Assembly: GCA_035628135.1 (NCBI GenBank)
Contig: DASPKM010000006.1
Span: forward strand, 899,245 to 963,244
Reading direction: 5' to 3'
Origin: DASPKM01 sp035628135
GTDB lineage: Bacteria; Bacteroidota; Bacteroidia; Chitinophagales; Chitinophagaceae
DNA: 64,000 bases
In this document: positions 25,078-32,843 of the stretch, piece after piece
Layout: each line of letters opens with the position of its first letter
Numbering within the stretch: position 1 is the first letter of the stretch
Notes under the pieces: generated by a model
The model's input: only the letters and a program-made list of their open reading frames with translations
Database searches by the model: none
Told to the model about the DNA's origin: nothing
Translations under genes and position numbers: made by a program

Positions 25078-26517
25078 TTAGGCCCCGTTTTTTTTAGTTC
25101 GGAGCGCAATATAGTACAAAGGAATACCAAGTATTGCAATCGCTAAGCCCCATAGCGAATAGGTGGGCGAAACCCAAACAAGGCCAATGCAAAATGCCGT
25201 TGCCAGCAAAATATATATTACCGGCAGCACAGGATAGCCAAAGGCTTTATACGGCCTGTCGGCATCAGGCGCTTTTTGCCTTAAAATAAATATGCCTATA
25301 ATGGTAAATATGTAAAAAATTACCACAACAAACGACACCATGGTCAACAGATCGCCATACCTGCCACTTAGGCAAAGCAGGCAAGCCACAACGCTCTGTA
25401 TCCATAAAGCATATGCCGGCACCGCGTGCTTGTTCAACTCACCCGCCTGCCGGAAGAACAATCCATCTTTAGCCATCGAATAATACACCCTTGCCCCGGC
25501 AAGGATCAAACCATTGTTACAGCCAAATGTCGACACCATAATCATAACGGCAATGACCGCGGTCCCTGCCGCCCCGAATATATCATTGGCTACCACTACG
25601 GCCACCCTGTCATTTTTTGCAAATGCCAATTCCTGCAACGGAAGCACATGCAGGTACATAAGGTTAGCGGAGATGTAAATGATGGTAACGATGAGCGTTC
25701 CCAGAAAAAGGCTTAACCCGATATTCCTGCGCGGATTCTTTATTTCTCCTGCGATAAACGTTACGTTGTTCCAGGCATCACTGCTAAAAATGGATCCCAC
25801 CATAGCAGCAGCGATGGCTCCTATCAAAATAGCGCCGGATATTGGCTTCCATCCGGTAGGTTCCAATTGTCCACCCGATCCCGGTTGTCCGTGGTCTTGC
25901 ATGGCGTTGAGCCCGGTTTGCCAGTTCTGGTCCCAAAAGCTTTCTTTCGCCAATAGGAAACCAAAAATGATGAGACCAAATAGAGAAAGCAATTTGGCTG
26001 ATGTAAAGGTGGTCTGTATAATCTTACCCCCTTTGATACCCTTGGTATTGGTGTAGGTAAGAAATAATATCATTACGATTGCCAGCACCTGCGCGGCTGA
26101 TATTTTCATAAATCCAAGGTCAGCTAATATATTATCCTCGCCCACGCCGGGGATCAGGTAAGCGGTAAAGCGACTGAAAGCTACTGCCACCGCGGCAATC
26201 GTGGCGGTTTGTATCACTGCAAAAAAACTCCACCCGTACATAAAAGCTATCAAAGGGTTGTAAGCTTCCTTCAGGTAAACATATTGGCCACCGGCCTTTG
26301 GATACATTCCACTTAGTTCCCCATAACTTACGGCCGCGATAACGGTCATAAAACCTGTAATGGCCCAAACAGCAATAAGCCATCCGGCCGAACCCACATT
26401 TCGTGTGATGTCCGCACTGACAATAAAAATACCGGAACCTATCATGGAACCGGCAACAATCATAGTGGCATCGAATAGTCCAAGCGATGGCTTGAAAGAG
26501 GAGGGTTGGTTGGTCAT
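25078..26517 (-). CDS. APC family amino acid permease
   Basis: A 479-residue membrane transporter with about 12 hydrophobic segments. The first holds the APC substrate motif GSMIGSGIFIVSADI (about 22-36). ELSGMYPKAGGQYVYLKEAY (about 68-87) is the conserved TM2-TM3 region. Such proteins exchange or import amino acids across the inner membrane. The C-terminal segment YPVLPVIYILLATAFCIGLV is typical of the L-amino acid transporter group. It heads a transcript with the heptose kinase gene. Substrate unknown. Confidence 0.92.
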   Translation of the reverse strand: MTNQPSSFKPSLGLFDATMIVAGSMIGSGIFIVSADITRNVGSAGWLIAVWAITGFMTVIAAVSYGELSGMYPKAGGQYVYLKEAYNPLIAFMYGWSFFAVIQTATIAAVAVAFSRFTAYLIPGVGEDNILADLGFMKISAAQVLAIVMILFLTYTNTKGIKGGKIIQTTFTSAKLLSLFGLIIFGFLLAKESFWDQNWQTGLNAMQDHGQPGSGGQLEPTGWKPISGAILIGAIAAAMVGSIFSSDAWNNVTFIAGEIKNPRRNIGLSLFLGTLIVTIIYISANLMYLHVLPLQELAFAKNDRVAVVVANDIFGAAGTAVIAVMIMVSTFGCNNGLILAGARVYYSMAKDGLFFRQAGELNKHAVPAYALWIQSVVACLLCLSGRYGDLLTMVSFVVVIFYIFTIIGIFILRQKAPDADRPYKAFGYPVLPVIYILLATAFCIGLVWVSPTYSLWGLAIAILGIPLYYIALRTKKNGA

Positions 26518-26558
26518 AAAAAATTAATAAGCCGGAAGATAAGCAAATCTTATTAACC

Positions 26559-26566
26559 TAAATTTG
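26559..26566 (+). promoter_or_regulatory. -7 box abutting the mgtE start
   Basis: TAAATTTG matches TAnnTTTG and ends 4 bp before the ATG at 26571. If used, transcription would begin at or near the start codon and give a leaderless message. No TTG is found at the expected -33 distance, so this may be chance. Confidence 0.3.
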
Positions 26567-26570
26567 GCGG

Positions 26571-27959
26571 ATGTCCGAGGAGCTCGAACATATAGACCTC
26601 AAACAGCAGTTCGAAGAACTGATCGGCAGCAACGACCAGCTAAGCATCCGGGAGTTCCTGAACGATCAGAACATCAGCGACGTGGCCTTTCTTATCAATG
26701 AATATCCCGAATACGAAGCGCAGATCATCACTAACCTCAGCATCCATCGTGCGGCCAGCACTTTTAAGATACTGGACCTCTCCGTTCAAAAACGTGTTAT
26801 ACAGGAATTACCTCCTATAAAGACCGCCGAGCTGCTGAACGACCTGCCGCCCGACGACCGCACCGACTTCCTGGAAGAACTTCCCAGCGAAGTGGTAAAG
26901 GAGCTCATTCGACTGCTGAATGCCGAAGAGCGTAAGATCACCCTTTCGCTGCTTGGTTATCCCGAGAGCAGCGTGGGCAGGCTGATGACGCCCGACTATA
27001 TCGCAGTGCAGATTGACTGGACGGTGCAGGAAGTGCTGGACTACATCCGCGAAGTGGGCAAACAAATGGAAACCATCGACGTGATATATGTGGTGAACGA
27101 CAAAGGAGAATTCGTGGACGATATGCGCATCCGCGACCTGATACTGGCCAGCCCCGACAAACTGGTGGGCGACATCATCGACCACCGGTCTATTACCCTG
27201 CACGTGAACGACGACCAGGAAGTAGCCACACAGGTGTTCAAAATGAACCATCGGATAGCCCTTCCCGTTATAGATGACAAGAACATCCTGCTCGGAATTG
27301 TTACCATCGACGACGTTTTATGGGTTGCCAACGAAGAATTTACCGAGGACATCCAGAAGATCGGTGGTACCGAGGCATTGGACGAGCCCTATCTTGAAAT
27401 GCCCATCTTCAAATTGTTCAGGAAAAGGGTGGTATGGCTCATCGTGCTGTTCCTGGGCGAAATGCTAACGGCAACGGTAATGGCCTATTTTGAAGATGAG
27501 CTGGCAAAATATGTAGTGCTGGCGCTGTTCGTACCGCTGATCATTTCCAGCGGCGGCAATACCGGTTCACAAGCATCTACCCTTATTATACAAGCAATGG
27601 CTTTGGGAGAGATCACCATCCACGATTGGTGGCGGGTTATGCGCCGCGAGCTGATCTCAGGATTTTTATTGGGCACCGTGCTGGGATTGATCGGTTTTGT
27701 ACGCGTAGCTTTTTGGAATTCTATTTTCCATACCTATGGCGATCACGGCACCATGGTTGCCTTTACAGTTGGTTTTTCATTACTGGGCGTTGTATTGTGG
27801 GGAACCGTTACGGGTTCCATGCTGCCCATCATCATGAAAAAATTGGGTACCGACCCTGCTACTTCTTCTGCTCCTTTTGTGGCCACCCTGGTGGATGTAA
27901 CGGGCCTCGTCATTTATTTCTCCATGGCCTTTCTGTTCATGCAAGACATTTTGGGCTGA
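26571..27959 (+). CDS. mgtE: Magnesium transporter MgtE
   Basis: A 462-residue protein with the full MgtE layout: an N-terminal superhelical domain (1-130; DLPPDDRTDFLEELPSEV), two CBS domains (about 140-255; GRLMTPDYIAVQ, NHRIALPVIDD), a plug helix and five membrane segments from about 285. The selectivity-region motif LIISSGGNTGSQAS is at about 325-338. It admits Mg2+ down the membrane potential, gated by cytosolic Mg2+ through the N and CBS domains. It is divergent from the amino acid permease. Confidence 0.96.
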   Translation: MSEELEHIDLKQQFEELIGSNDQLSIREFLNDQNISDVAFLINEYPEYEAQIITNLSIHRAASTFKILDLSVQKRVIQELPPIKTAELLNDLPPDDRTDFLEELPSEVVKELIRLLNAEERKITLSLLGYPESSVGRLMTPDYIAVQIDWTVQEVLDYIREVGKQMETIDVIYVVNDKGEFVDDMRIRDLILASPDKLVGDIIDHRSITLHVNDDQEVATQVFKMNHRIALPVIDDKNILLGIVTIDDVLWVANEEFTEDIQKIGGTEALDEPYLEMPIFKLFRKRVVWLIVLFLGEMLTATVMAYFEDELAKYVVLALFVPLIISSGGNTGSQASTLIIQAMALGEITIHDWWRVMRRELISGFLLGTVLGLIGFVRVAFWNSIFHTYGDHGTMVAFTVGFSLLGVVLWGTVTGSMLPIIMKKLGTDPATSSAPFVATLVDVTGLVIYFSMAFLFMQDILG

Positions 27960-27999
27960 GGACGGCCCCCTTTTTGCAGCATGTTCCCTAAAAGGAATT

Positions 28000-28302
28000 A
28001 TGGATTCATTTACAGTTGCCTTCTGGAAGCAACCCGTTTCAAGGGACGACTCGTCCATTGAGCTCCACGAATTGCATGAGGTAGGATTGGTGCACGCGAT
28101 CATCAATCGGACCGATCATTCAGACAGTACACGGTATGCTGTGGATTTACAGGATGAAGAGTTAAAAGCGCGTTACGGCCGCATTGTACTTGCCCGGTCG
28201 GCCGACAAGCGGTGGAAAGTGGTGAGTGCGCTCAACGGCATAGAAGATATATTCATTCAATTGACCGGTGCCATTGACAATGCAGAGCTCGCCAAAATGT
28301 AA
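28000..28302 (+). CDS. Small conserved hypothetical protein, 100 aa
   Basis: A 100-residue soluble protein lying 40 bp behind mgtE, so possibly on its transcript. It has no signal peptide or membrane segment. The sequence alternates strands (GLVHAIINRT, RYAVDLQDE, GRIVLARSADKRWKVVS), suggesting a small beta-rich domain. No family is recognised. A hairpin follows at 28307. Confidence 0.65.
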   Translation: MDSFTVAFWKQPVSRDDSSIELHELHEVGLVHAIINRTDHSDSTRYAVDLQDEELKARYGRIVLARSADKRWKVVSALNGIEDIFIQLTGAIDNAELAKM

Positions 28303-28306
28303 AAAT

Positions 28307-28348
28307 AATGCGGGATGTGAAGCCGATGATGGTCTCACATCCCGCATT
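28307..28348 (-). terminator. Terminator between convergent small genes
   Basis: A perfect 14-bp stem, AATGCGGGATGTGA (28307-28320) with TCACATCCCGCATT (28335-28348), and a 14-nt loop. On the minus strand it is followed by ATTTTTA, so it terminates the small minus-strand gene at 28358. It can also act as a stop structure for the plus-strand gene ending at 28302. Confidence 0.85.
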
Positions 28349-28357
28349 CATCATACC

Positions 28358-28573
28358 TTATTCCGCTTCGCTTAACCGGTCTTCACTGGTATCTTCAATC
28401 GCTCTCTTTTCTTCGAGCGGATCTTCGTTCAATAAACCTTTATCATCGCCAGACTTCCTGTTCACTTCTTCGTCTTTAAGACCGGGATTGCGCAGGTATG
28501 AGTCGCTGGTCCTGTCTTCTTCCGGCAACTTGTCGGGATCGCCCAGGTTTATTTTTTTGGGTTGCTCTTCCAT
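28358..28573 (-). CDS. Small highly charged, disordered protein, 71 aa
   Basis: A 71-residue protein made almost entirely of Glu, Asp, Lys, Pro and Ser (KKINLGDPDKLPEEDR, RNPGLKDEEVNRKSGDDKG), predicted to be disordered. It has its own terminator on the minus strand. It lies alone between convergent and divergent neighbours. No function can be read from it. Confidence 0.6.
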   Translation of the reverse strand: MEEQPKKINLGDPDKLPEEDRTSDSYLRNPGLKDEEVNRKSGDDKGLLNEDPLEEKRAIEDTSEDRLSEAE

Positions 28574-28735
28574 AAAAATTTATTTTTTCTGATATAAACC
28601 CTGAAAAAACCATGCCTTCTCTACCACTCGCTACTCAACACTCAGCTTATACAGCCTTAATGCACAACTGGTTAATGGTATTTTGAAAACCCGCCTATTT
28701 TGCAGATTTTCGCACGGTTATCAATTATAACCATT

Positions 28736-30571
28736 ATGTGCGGGATCGTCGCTTACATCGGGCCACGAGAGGCCTATCCCATTATATTGAAAGGACTTAA
28801 ACGGCTGGAATACCGCGGGTACGACAGCGCCGGTGTAGCCCTGCTGAACCACGGGTTGAAGGTGTACAAAAAGAAAGGAAAGGTGTCCGACCTGGAAGAA
28901 ACCCTGGTAGGCGTTGACCTTCACGCCCATGCCGGCATAGGACATACGCGCTGGGCCACCCACGGCGAACCCAGCGACCGCAATGCGCACCCCCATTACT
29001 CGGCCAATGGAAAGCTCGCCATCATTCACAACGGCATTATCGAGAACTACGCGCAGATAAAACAGGAGCTGCTTAACAAGGATTACAGTTTTACCAGCGA
29101 TACCGATACCGAAGTGCTGTTGAAATTCATCGAAGACATTCAACAAAATAATAATTGCAACCTGGAAGAAGCGGTGCGCATCGCCCTCAAACGCATTGTA
29201 GGCGCTTATGTCATCGTCATCATCGACCAGGACAATCCCGACACGCTCATCGCGGCACGCAAAGGCAGCCCATTGGTTATTGGCATCGGCAAAGGAGAGC
29301 ATTTCCTTGCGTCCGATGCCTCGCCCATCATCGAATACACCAAGGAAGTAGTGTACGTAAACGACTACCAATTGGCCATTGTAAAGGCCGATGAGCTCGT
29401 GCTCAAGAACCTGGGCAATGAAAAGATCACGCCCTTTGTGCAAAAGCTCGACCTGGAACTGGCCGCTATCGAAAAAGGAGGCTACGAGCACTTCATGCTC
29501 AAAGAAATTTTTGAACAACCTGAAACCATTTTCGATTGCCTTCGTGGAAGGCTGGACGTGGTGAACGGTACCATTACCATGGCGGGCGTGCAAAACAACA
29601 TGCAGGCATTGGTAAACGCCAAACGTATTATCATGATCGCTTGCGGCACGAGCTGGCATGCAGGCCTGGTGGCGGAATATATTTTTGAAGAATTGTGCCG
29701 CATTCCGGTAGAAGTGGAATATGCTTCGGAATTCAGGTACCGCAATCCCGTGGTCAATCCCGGCGACGTCATCATCGCCATTTCGCAAAGTGGTGAAACG
29801 GCTGATACGCTCGTGGCCATTGAAAAAGCAAAGGAACAAGGCGCATTCATCTTTGGCGTAGTGAACGTGGTCGGATCATCCATTGCACGCTTATCACACG
29901 CCGGCGCTTACACGCACGCAGGCCCCGAGATCGGCGTGGCCAGCACCAAGGCATTTACAGCCCAGCTGGCCGTACTGGTAATGATCGCCTTAAAGATCGC
30001 TCATGAAAAGCGTTCCATCGATGAGCAACGCTATCAACACCTCATTAACGAACTGCACGACATTCCAGAAAAAGTAAGGCTGTCGCTGCATGCGCACGAT
30101 CACATCCGCCAACTGGCAGAAAAATATAAAGACGCCAGGGACTTTCTCTTCCTGGGGCGTGGCTATAATTTCCCTGTGGCGTTGGAAGGCGCATTAAAGC
30201 TGAAGGAAATATCTTACATACATGCCGAAGGCTATCCCGCGGCTGAAATGAAACACGGCCCCATAGCACTGGTAGATGAGCAATTGCCCGTTGTATTTGT
30301 GGCTACCAAAGACAGCTACCACGAAAAAGTGCTGAGCAATATGCAGGAAATAAAAGCGCGCAAAGGAAAAATCCTGGCCGTGATAACCGAAGGCGATGAT
30401 GCCGCGGGCAATTTATCGGACGACCTGATGATTGTGCCGCCGGCCGATGAGCTGGTGGCGCCGCTGCTTACCGTAATTCCATTGCAACTGTTGGCCTATT
30501 ATACCGGCGTGGCCAAGGGCTGTGATGTAGACAAGCCGAGAAACCTTGCAAAAAGCGTAACGGTTGAGTAA
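28736..30571 (+). CDS. glmS: Glutamine-fructose-6-phosphate aminotransferase GlmS
   Basis: A 611-residue enzyme that makes glucosamine-6-phosphate from fructose-6-phosphate and glutamine. The start is fixed by MCGIVAYIG, because Cys2 becomes the N-terminal nucleophile of the class II amidotransferase domain. An upstream in-frame ATG at 28700 would bury it. GHTRWATHGEPSDRNAHPH (about 75-93) and HNGIIENY follow. Two SIS domains cover about 290-430 (ACGTSWHAG, SQSGETADT) and 460-600 (FLGRGYNFPVALEGALKLKE), and the protein ends PRNLAKSVTVE as in the family. No ribozyme is seen upstream. DUF4954 follows after 3 bp. Confidence 0.98.
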   Translation: MCGIVAYIGPREAYPIILKGLKRLEYRGYDSAGVALLNHGLKVYKKKGKVSDLEETLVGVDLHAHAGIGHTRWATHGEPSDRNAHPHYSANGKLAIIHNGIIENYAQIKQELLNKDYSFTSDTDTEVLLKFIEDIQQNNNCNLEEAVRIALKRIVGAYVIVIIDQDNPDTLIAARKGSPLVIGIGKGEHFLASDASPIIEYTKEVVYVNDYQLAIVKADELVLKNLGNEKITPFVQKLDLELAAIEKGGYEHFMLKEIFEQPETIFDCLRGRLDVVNGTITMAGVQNNMQALVNAKRIIMIACGTSWHAGLVAEYIFEELCRIPVEVEYASEFRYRNPVVNPGDVIIAISQSGETADTLVAIEKAKEQGAFIFGVVNVVGSSIARLSHAGAYTHAGPEIGVASTKAFTAQLAVLVMIALKIAHEKRSIDEQRYQHLINELHDIPEKVRLSLHAHDHIRQLAEKYKDARDFLFLGRGYNFPVALEGALKLKEISYIHAEGYPAAEMKHGPIALVDEQLPVVFVATKDSYHEKVLSNMQEIKARKGKILAVITEGDDAAGNLSDDLMIVPPADELVAPLLTVIPLQLLAYYTGVAKGCDVDKPRNLAKSVTVE

Positions 30572-30574
30572 ATT

Positions 30575-32791
30575 ATGAACATTATCAACAAACGTCCCGT
30601 CGGCGACCTCGGTTATGATTTCATTGCCGCAGATTTCCTTCCACCGGGACAAGATGAATATTACCTGCGCAACGCACAGAACAAAAACGGCGTTCATTAC
30701 AGAAGTCTCACCCGTACCGAAATAGAAGTGCTGGAACGCAACCGCAACGCATCTGACAATTGGAATAAAGTATTGGTATCCGATGCATTCAATCCCGAGT
30801 TGGTGAAGAACTGCCAGTTCCATGGACTGGTGCGCATTGGCAAGCTGGAACCTTATTACCTGGAATTCCACAACCTGCGCATGCCGGTTGGTTTGTATAA
30901 CAGCACCATCATCAGTTGCGATCTGGGAGATAATGTTGTTATCGATAATGTCAGCTATATTTCGCATTACATCATCGGCAACGAAGTGATCATTGTGAAT
31001 GTGAATGAAATTGCCTGCACCGATCACGCCAAATTCGGAAACGGCGTTGTAAAAGAAGGCGAGCAGGAAAAAGTGCGTATCTGGCTGGAAGTATGCAATG
31101 AAAACGGCGGCCGCAGCATTCTTCCATTCAATGGCATGCTGCCGGGCGATGCCTGGCTGTGGTCGAGGTACCGCGCCAATGAAGGACTGCAATCGAAACT
31201 GAAAGAATTTACAGACAACAGGTACGATCTGCGCCGAGGATTTTATGGCGAAGTAGGCGACCGCAGCATTATAAAAAATACACGCATCATTAAAGACGTT
31301 TGGATCGGCACCGATGCATACATCAAGGGCGCGAACAAACTCAAGAACCTTACCATTAATTCATCGCCACAGGCCAAATCGCAGATCGGCGAGGGATGCG
31401 AGCTGGTCAACGGCATCATCGGTTATGGATGCAGGATATTCTACGGTGTAAAAGCCGTGCGATTTGTATTAAACGATAACTCTCAGCTCAAATATGGCGC
31501 AAGGCTCATCAACTCTTATCTCGGTTATAATTCAACCATCTCTTGTTGCGAGGTATTGAACTCTTTGATATTTCCGGCGCACGAGCAACACCACAACAAT
31601 TCGTTCCTGTGCGCCGCATTGGTAATGGGGCAGAGCAATATGGCGGCGGGCGCAACCATCGGTTCCAATCACAACAGCAGGAGCCCGGATGGTGAATTGA
31701 TCGCCGGCCGGGGCTTTTGGCCGGGGCTTTGCGTAAGCTTGAAGCACAATTCGAAATTTGCATCGTTTTGCATCCTGGCAAAGGGCGACTATCCCTACGA
31801 ATTGAATATTCCCATTCCTTTCTCGCTCATCAGCAACGACCAAAGCAGGAACGAGCTGGTAATTATGCCGGCATATTGGTTCCTCTACAATATGTATGCG
31901 CTGGCGCGCAATTCATGGAAATATGGTGACCGCGATAAAAGGACCGACAAAACACAACTGATCGATTTTGATTTCCTGGCACCGGACAGCATCAACGAAA
32001 TCATCCACGGCATGGAACTGATGGAGCGCTTTACCGCAAAAGCCTACCTCAGGAAAACCGGAGAAACCTTTACCGGCGGCAACCGCGACCTTGCATTGCT
32101 CGGCGAACGGCTGCTGGAAAAAGAAGACTTGCTGTTTTACGACCTCGAGATCATCGCAGAAGGCTTTGAAAACAATCACCGCGTGATCAGGCTGGTGAAA
32201 GTAAAAGAATCGTACCGCGTGTTCCGCGAAATTGTGAACTATTACACCGTGCAGCAAGTGCTCGGGTATGCCACTGAAAACCAACTGACATCCTTTGCCG
32301 CTTTGCAGGAAAGCCTTCCTTCGGGCCATCCGCTGGAAGAATGGGTAAATGCGGGCGGCCAATTGATCAGGAAAACCGAAATGGACCGCCTTATCGATGA
32401 AGTGAGCAACGGCAACGCGAACAGCTGGGAGCACATACATGAATTCTATAAACAGCAAAGCGCTGCCTACGCAAAAGATAAACTGGCCCATAGCATCGCC
32501 GCCTTCGAAGAGGTGTTTGGCATTTCATTAAAGACAGCCGGCACGGCCATTTTTAAAGACCTGCTGCAACGCGCCGCGCATACCAAGGAATGGATGACGG
32601 CAGGCATCAGCGAAAGCCGGGCAAAGGACTACCAGAACCCTTTTCGCATGATGGTATACGAAAGTGAGCAGGAAATGGAAAAGGTACTTGGTAGCTTCGA
32701 AAGCAACAGCTTTATAAAACAGGAAGTGGAAAACCTGCAGTCTTTCAAACAAGAAGTTTCCAATTGGATTGAAAACCTTAAAAACAATTAA
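30575..32791 (+). CDS. DUF4954 family protein (left-handed beta-helix type)
   Basis: A 738-residue protein beginning 3 bp after glmS. Residues 60-420 carry repeated hexapeptide-like rungs (STIISCDLGDNVVIDNVSYI, YIIGNEVIIVNVN, SQIGEGCELVNGIIGYGCRI, NMAAGATIGSNHNSRS), the pattern of left-handed beta-helix acyl- and nucleotidyltransferases such as GlmU. The C-terminal 300 residues are helical and acidic. The family is annotated DUF4954 in Bacteroidetes. The tight coupling to glmS points to amino sugar nucleotide or lipid A metabolism, which is inference. A terminator follows. Confidence 0.8.
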   Translation: MNIINKRPVGDLGYDFIAADFLPPGQDEYYLRNAQNKNGVHYRSLTRTEIEVLERNRNASDNWNKVLVSDAFNPELVKNCQFHGLVRIGKLEPYYLEFHNLRMPVGLYNSTIISCDLGDNVVIDNVSYISHYIIGNEVIIVNVNEIACTDHAKFGNGVVKEGEQEKVRIWLEVCNENGGRSILPFNGMLPGDAWLWSRYRANEGLQSKLKEFTDNRYDLRRGFYGEVGDRSIIKNTRIIKDVWIGTDAYIKGANKLKNLTINSSPQAKSQIGEGCELVNGIIGYGCRIFYGVKAVRFVLNDNSQLKYGARLINSYLGYNSTISCCEVLNSLIFPAHEQHHNNSFLCAALVMGQSNMAAGATIGSNHNSRSPDGELIAGRGFWPGLCVSLKHNSKFASFCILAKGDYPYELNIPIPFSLISNDQSRNELVIMPAYWFLYNMYALARNSWKYGDRDKRTDKTQLIDFDFLAPDSINEIIHGMELMERFTAKAYLRKTGETFTGGNRDLALLGERLLEKEDLLFYDLEIIAEGFENNHRVIRLVKVKESYRVFREIVNYYTVQQVLGYATENQLTSFAALQESLPSGHPLEEWVNAGGQLIRKTEMDRLIDEVSNGNANSWEHIHEFYKQQSAAYAKDKLAHSIAAFEEVFGISLKTAGTAIFKDLLQRAAHTKEWMTAGISESRAKDYQNPFRMMVYESEQEMEKVLGSFESNSFIKQEVENLQSFKQEVSNWIENLKNN

Positions 32792-32795
32792 AAGC

Positions 32796-32821
32796 AAAAG
32801 CCGGGATTTTTCCCGGCTTTT
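32796..32821. terminator. Bidirectional terminator between DUF4954 and the T9SS gene
   Basis: A perfect 11-bp stem, AAAAGCCGGGA (32796-32806) with TCCCGGCTTTT (32811-32821), and a 4-nt loop. A and T runs flank it on both sides. It lies between the convergent gene ends at 32791 and 32844. Confidence 0.9.
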
Positions 32822-32843
32822 AACTTTGTGATATCGTGCCGCA

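Noticed and set aside
28000..28302. 28-kb small gene as an mgtE riboswitch or leader peptide
   Set aside because: It lies downstream of mgtE, not upstream, and has its own start and a plausible protein sequence.
28721..29839. 372-codon open frame opposite glmS
   Set aside because: A shadow of glmS on the other strand; composition is Val/Phe/His-rich as expected for an antisense frame.
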